A stretch of DNA of 27,898 nt from a virus, in IMG/VR virus record IMGVR_UViG_3300023179_000416, positions 1-27,898 of that record; one strand, 5' to 3'. Made by a program: the position numbers and the translations under genes. A model generated the notes under the pieces. The model did not search any database. It worked only from the letters and a program-made list of their open reading frames with translations, and was not told the origin of the DNA. This document shows positions 25,260 through 27,898 of the stretch, one piece after another. Positions within the stretch are counted from its first letter, which is position 1. The number at the start of each line of letters is the position of its first letter.

Positions 25260-25718
25260 TTAAATATTGATAATAACAAAATCTTGTGATTCAAATGCAG
25301 AGTCGGTTATTCTATAGTCAATTTTGATTCTTGCGGTGTGTTCTAATGTTGCAATATTTGTAACTTTAAACTCTCTTTCCCCATATTGATTTACGGTCTC
25401 ACCTTTATTTTCCAATCCTTTTGATGCAGGTTCTACGGATATATTTGTTACTTGTAAGTTTGGCATATATGTTCTAATAGAATTTTGAATTTCTGATTCG
25501 ATATCAGAAAAAGTTGGTCCGTCTAAAGGTTCAAATATATATTCGTAAAGTCTTGATCCAAAATCAGGTAAAAAATACCTACTTCCTTTTCTTGTTAAAA
25601 GTAAGTGAACCAAATTGCTTCTTATTTCTGCTTCAGTTGAACTTGTAACATCCAAATATCTTCCAGTAAATGAATCAACGAAAGGAAAAGAAATTCCATA
25701 AGTTATACCATTAGCCAT
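25260..25718 (-). CDS. Baseplate wedge protein, gp25-like
   Basis: This 152-residue protein matches the gp25 / lysozyme-like baseplate family. An N-terminal ISFPFVDSFTGRYLDV is followed by EIRSNLVHLLLTRKGSRY and the hallmark DFGSRLYEYIFEPLD, then a helix (ESEIQNSIRTYMPN) and C-terminal strands. T4 gp25 (132 residues) joins the wedge to the sheath. The family is nearly universal in contractile injection systems, so this gene is the best evidence for a contractile tail. It is directly upstream of the gp6-like gene. The start has TATTTAT seven bases ahead and no Shine-Dalgarno sequence. The name is a structural equivalence; enzymatic lysozyme activity is not implied. Confidence 0.9.
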   Translation of the reverse strand: MANGITYGISFPFVDSFTGRYLDVTSSTEAEIRSNLVHLLLTRKGSRYFLPDFGSRLYEYIFEPLDGPTFSDIESEIQNSIRTYMPNLQVTNISVEPASKGLENKGETVNQYGEREFKVTNIATLEHTARIKIDYRITDSAFESQDFVIINI

Positions 25719-25725
25719 ATCACAT

Positions 25726-25732
25726 ATAAATA
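25726..25732 (-). promoter_or_regulatory. TATTTAT leader motif upstream of the gp25-like gene
   Basis: The heptamer lies seven bases before the ATG at 25718, at the start of the baseplate gene run and after a 68-base gap. It is preceded by a stretch with a long A run on the minus strand. Confidence 0.33.
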
Positions 25733-25786
25733 TAGGTTAGGTTTTTTTTTAGTAAAAATTAGTTCAAAACTTTATTCATCAATATT

Positions 25787-25975
25787 TTAAATTATTGCAA
25801 TAATTTTTCCGTTTAGCAACTTGATGTCATTTTTTTCAAATTCAAACTCAACAAATTTTTGATTAAGTATATATTCTTTGATAAAATCGTTAATCGGATA
25901 ATAACTCAGACAATCGACGATTGGACTTGTTGATGATTTATACTTATAATAACCAACTTCATATCCCCATATCAT
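25787..25975 (-). CDS. Small hypothetical protein overlapping the flavoprotein gene
   Basis: A 62-residue frame starts with ATG at 25975, overlapping the end of the flavoprotein gene by 17 bases. It runs MIWGYEVGYYKYKSST and ends with an acidic/basic region (FEFEKNDIKLLNGKIIAII). The composition is balanced, unlike most chance frames in A/T-rich DNA. The frame is open further upstream (to 26209), but that part is antisense-free overlap with the flavoprotein and looks non-coding. Short overlaps are typical of this phage. No family is recognised and the gene call is tentative. Confidence 0.42.
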   Translation of the reverse strand: MIWGYEVGYYKYKSSTSPIVDCLSYYPINDFIKEYILNQKFVEFEFEKNDIKLLNGKIIAII

Positions 25976-26726
25976 CAATGAATTTTTTGTGGGACTTTTT
26001 ATAAGAAGATTTACTTTCGTCATATGCATCGGTTGTATATTGCCAATTCCAATATAGTTTTTTATTAGGTTTGAATCCATAAAATTTGTGAACTTCCATT
26101 TGTGTTTTTGTAACATTTTCTCCATTCCAATTTTGTCCAACACAAATAAAACCAGTTTCAACATCCTTAACAATATTTTTTTCACCAAAAGTGGTATGTC
26201 TATTTTCAATCCAATTAAGTCTTTCTAATAAATTTTGATAAAACATATTTGCCTGTCCCCATCTTACTGAACTGAAAAATATCACAGCATTTGACTCGAA
26301 TAATTCTTTACTTACCTTCCAAAGTTCATCTGTTTTATTATTTAAACTTGCCCAACATCTATGATAACCTGATGGATTTTTTTTATCGTCTTTAAGTAAT
26401 GACTTTAATATACCACAACTATTTCCTTCTTTTCTTGAAACATTCCCTTCACAAGGAAATATTTTAAGTTCTGATACGTCCATAAACACAGATTTTTTTC
26501 CAAGTTCTTCATTCAAATACATTCCAAGAATCTTAGATTTTGGAACGTCTATGTTTTTTGAATCCCAATTAAATCTGTTTGAACAACTTAAAAGTAAAAC
26601 TTTATCTTTTTTTTGTAAAATGTCTAAAGTTTGTTTTAATTTTTTAGCACCGTCTTCTTGGACAAGTTCTTCCAAGAGCATCATTTTTCTGATTTTTTGA
26701 ATTTCTTCTGAAATTAGGTTTGACAT
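25959..26726 (-). CDS. Flavodoxin-fold NAD(P)H-dependent FMN reductase-like protein
   Basis: This 255-residue protein has an N-terminal helix (ISEEIQKIRKMMLLEE) of about 40 residues placed before a flavodoxin-like domain. The phosphate-binding loop is LLSCSNRFNWDSK (45-57). FFSSVRWGQAN (150-160) and GQNWNGE (197-203) match later FMN-contacting loops, and ERLNWIENRHTTFGE follows the second one. Five cysteines (C48, C92, C104, C124, C195) are present, with PCEGN...SCG sitting where related flavoproteins carry Cys pairs. The likely role is flavin-dependent electron transfer in the infected cell, but the partner is unknown. Flavoproteins are uncommon beside baseplate genes. TATTTAT lies four bases before the start. 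Confidence 0.72.
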   Translation of the reverse strand: MSNLISEEIQKIRKMMLLEELVQEDGAKKLKQTLDILQKKDKVLLLSCSNRFNWDSKNIDVPKSKILGMYLNEELGKKSVFMDVSELKIFPCEGNVSRKEGNSCGILKSLLKDDKKNPSGYHRCWASLNNKTDELWKVSKELFESNAVIFFSSVRWGQANMFYQNLLERLNWIENRHTTFGEKNIVKDVETGFICVGQNWNGENVTKTQMEVHKFYGFKPNKKLYWNWQYTTDAYDESKSSYKKSHKKFIDDMGI

Positions 26727-26730
26727 AAAA

Positions 26731-26737
26731 ATAAATA
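26731..26737 (-). promoter_or_regulatory. TATTTAT leader motif upstream of the flavoprotein gene
   Basis: The heptamer lies four bases before the ATG at 26726, in the context AACTATTTAT. A strong terminator for the preceding gene lies just upstream (26772-26795), so a new transcript must begin here or nearby. That makes this the best-supported promoter position in the set. Confidence 0.38.
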
Positions 26738-26763
26738 GTTTGTGTGACTAAAAAATTTATAGA

Positions 26764-26795
26764 AATAAAAAAACCCTCCTTTTTTAAGGAGGGTT
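26764..26795 (-). terminator. Intrinsic terminator after the 26801-27583 gene
   Basis: A perfect 10-bp stem (AACCCTCCTT at 26772-26781 with AAGGAGGGTT at 26786-26795) has a 4-base loop. On the minus strand it is followed by a run of T residues. It begins six bases after the stop codon. It is the most G+C-rich short element in this part of the window and a textbook rho-independent terminator. Confidence 0.92.
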
Positions 26796-26800
26796 ACAAA

Positions 26801-27583
26801 TTAATATCTTCTTCTATAATTTCTTCTTCTATATCTTTCGTTTAATTTTTTTAAAGATCTATCGACATAACCTTCTTCGTCATCAATCTCATTACCTTCT
26901 GAGTCAAAAGTTCTTAATTTTCCGTCTACAAATTTTTTAGTTCTTAAGTTTGTTAAATTAGCCCTTCCTTCTTCAGAACCCATAGAGTCTAAATTTGTCT
27001 TTGGTATTCCCCCATAAATTGGTTTATTCGACATGTAACTACCTTGCGATCTAAATGATGAGTCATCATCATTTTCTTCAACTTCAGGATCTTCTTCCAA
27101 CAATTTAGCAAGGCCAATAAGTAAGGTTGAGACTCCCCAACTTGCTGCAAATCCAAGGGCCATAGGAGCACCTACACCAGTTGCGGTTAGAAGACCCCCA
27201 ATAGCAATAGCAGCAGGAACACCTCCCCAGTTACCAAGATTTCCTGCACCTATGGAGTGTAATATATTTGCCACTTTATTTCTTGGGCTTTCGTCTTCTG
27301 TCATTTCACCATTCATATTCGATCCAACTTTAGATTCGATTGCGTTGTGAACTTCTTTTGGTGAAGAATATGCATCCACACCCAAGTTGTCTAAAATTTT
27401 TTGTAACTTTTCTTTATCTTCAACTGTTAGATTTGAATAAACATCTTCAATTTTCATTTCAACTTTTGGGTTTTCAATGGCTTTTTCTACTTTGTGAGAC
27501 ATTTCTGTGTCTTCATTTTCTTTGATAACTCTTCTAACAATACGAGTTAAATCACTTTCCGTTAATCTTATAATTCTTTTCAT
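26801..27583 (-). CDS. Hypothetical protein with amphipathic N-terminal leader and glycine-rich hydrophobic segment
   Basis: This 260-residue protein begins MKRIIRLTESDLTRIVRRVI, a basic amphipathic helix that I recall at the N-terminus of unrelated hypothetical proteins in large Bacteroidota phages. An acidic helical region follows, then a Gly/Ala-rich hydrophobic stretch at about 113-161 (two possible membrane passes), a strongly acidic patch (EEDPEVEENDDD), and a very basic Arg/Tyr end (RRRNYRRRY). There is no catalytic motif. The hydrophobic part could be membrane-associated or a packed internal virion segment. The gene is a single transcription unit: it has a TATTTAT-containing leader and its own strong terminator. 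The N-terminal leader might be a capsid-targeting signal, which is speculation. Confidence 0.65.
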   Translation of the reverse strand: MKRIIRLTESDLTRIVRRVIKENEDTEMSHKVEKAIENPKVEMKIEDVYSNLTVEDKEKLQKILDNLGVDAYSSPKEVHNAIESKVGSNMNGEMTEDESPRNKVANILHSIGAGNLGNWGGVPAAIAIGGLLTATGVGAPMALGFAASWGVSTLLIGLAKLLEEDPEVEENDDDSSFRSQGSYMSNKPIYGGIPKTNLDSMGSEEGRANLTNLRTKKFVDGKLRTFDSEGNEIDDEEGYVDRSLKKLNERYRRRNYRRRY

Positions 27584-27601
27584 AACTTTTTTAATTTACT
27601 A

Positions 27602-27608
27602 ATAAATA
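27602..27608 (-). promoter_or_regulatory. TATTTAT leader motif upstream of the 27583 gene
   Basis: The heptamer lies 18 bases before the ATG at 27583, between this gene and the terminator of the preceding one (27622-27647). As at 26731, a new transcript is expected to start in this gap. Confidence 0.38.
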
Positions 27609-27611
27609 TAT

Positions 27612-27647
27612 CAATAAAAAAAAAATCACTAATTTCTTAGTGATTTT
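27612..27647 (-). terminator. Intrinsic terminator overlapping the end of the DUF5522-like gene
   Basis: An 11-bp stem (27622-27632 with 27637-27647) has a 4-base loop and, on the minus strand, is followed by a T run. The stop codon of the DUF5522-like gene (27637-27639) lies inside the first arm, so the hairpin includes the last codons. Confidence 0.88.
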
Positions 27648-27855
27648 CTACAATTTTATTTCCTTTAACATATTTTGGTTCGTATGGACAATTTAAACAT
27701 TTCGATCCACAACAAAAACCCCTTTTTATGTGATAAGATTTGGTCATAACAATTTTCCCGTTTTCATTTTTGTAAAAATCAGGTTCAGGAGATTTTTTTA
27801 GTGTCTCCTGAACATATAATTGTTGTATCCAATCGTTTGATGCTTTTATTGTCAT
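27637..27855 (-). CDS. DUF5522-like small Cys-rich protein
   Basis: This 72-residue protein carries the hallmark of the DUF5522 family: ENGKIVMTKSYHIKRGFCCG followed by SKCLNCPY. It has four Cys (C48, C49, C53, C56) likely to bind a metal ion. The family is small, usually cellular, common in Bacteroidota, and of unknown function. Here it extends the family core with about 25 N-terminal residues. The ATG at 27855 has an A-rich leader and no Shine-Dalgarno sequence. It ends in its own terminator, so it is probably the last gene of an upstream transcript or monocistronic. Its presence in a phage supports a Bacteroidota host. Family assignment is by motif recognition. Confidence 0.78.
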   Translation of the reverse strand: MTIKASNDWIQQLYVQETLKKSPEPDFYKNENGKIVMTKSYHIKRGFCCGSKCLNCPYEPKYVKGNKIVENH

Positions 27856-27860
27856 TTGTA

Positions 27861-27898
27861 TTAAGTATTTTCTTTTTTATTTTCAACAACTAATTTAA
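27861..27898 (-). CDS. Partial CDS, possible C-terminal tail of an upstream gene at the right edge
   Basis: On the minus strand one frame runs from the window edge to a TAA at 27861-27863 and encodes KLVVENKKENT. The charged composition fits a real C-terminus, and a five-base gap to the next ATG suits the tight packing here. With only about 12 codons visible this cannot be confirmed. Confidence 0.3.
   Translation of the reverse strand, partial: KLVVENKKENT

Noticed and set aside
25976-26209. The upstream extension of the small 25787-25975 frame
   Set aside because: This part lies wholly within the flavoprotein gene in another frame, has an unusual Lys/Leu/Met-rich composition and no supporting start context.
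26989-27171. Second minus-strand frame within the 26801-27583 gene
   Set aside because: It has no start context and is nested in a gene with clear start, leader and terminator.
1-27898. A diversity-generating retroelement acting on the fibre genes
   Set aside because: No reverse transcriptase frame and no template/variable repeat pair with adenine-specific changes were seen in the window.
1-27898. tRNA or rRNA genes
   Set aside because: No cloverleaf-like sequence with a CCA-proximal G+C stem and T-loop motif was seen by eye; a covariance-model scan would be decisive.

Overview
The window reads as part of the virion (late) gene region of a large contractile-tailed (T4-like, myovirus-type) phage that infects a member of the Bacteroidota. 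The phage call rests on adjacent gp25-like and gp6-like baseplate wedge genes, followed by a long same-strand run of very large structural genes. The host call is an inference from four things: SprB-type adhesin repeats in two virion proteins, a DUF5522-type protein, low GC, and A/T-rich leaders with no Shine-Dalgarno sequence. No integrase, transposase, tRNA, CRISPR array or host gene was seen, and no stretch over 300 bases lacks a gene.

Layout, following the main (minus-strand) direction from right to left. The right edge holds three small non-structural genes: a DUF5522-like Cys-rich protein (27637-27855), a glycine-rich membrane-like protein with a distinctive N-terminal helix (26801-27583), and a flavodoxin-fold FMN reductase-like protein (25959-26726) with a small overlapping ORF after it. 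The baseplate module comes next: gp25-like (25260-25718), gp6-like (23412-25253), a 1789-residue protein with a transthyretin-like N-terminus and a striking internal hydrophobic segment (17965-23334), then proteins of 600, 268, 391 (PKD domain), 301 and 995 residues. Most junctions here are one-base TAATG stop/start overlaps, suggesting a translationally coupled operon.

The adhesin module runs from 10280 to the left edge. It contains a seven-repeat SprB-like protein (8085-10280), a small Cys protein (7854-8081), a DxD glycosyltransferase-like protein (6794-7774), a second modular adhesin (5124-6779), a 145-residue virion-type protein (4664-5101) and a Pro-Thr/poly-Thr linker protein (2571-4676). 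A RuvC-like resolvase (1913-2518) follows. On the plus strand, converging on the resolvase across a shared terminator, is a small Cys protein plus a large Cys-rich, Pro-Thr-linked adhesin (133-1855) that is paralogous in several modules to the minus-strand adhesins. Gene fragments run off both edges.

Working picture (inference): the gp25/gp6 wedge and the large coupled proteins build the baseplate. The SprB-like, Pro-Thr and Cys-rich proteins form a set of long, modular host-recognition fibres decorating it, with domains shuffled between paralogues on both strands. The embedded glycosyltransferase could modify these Thr-rich fibres. The most unusual signals are the SprB-repeat fibre, the C-terminal domain shared by two neighbouring structural proteins, the membrane-like segment inside the largest virion protein, a recurrent TATTTAT leader motif, and a possible frameshift between the 145-residue protein and the next gene.
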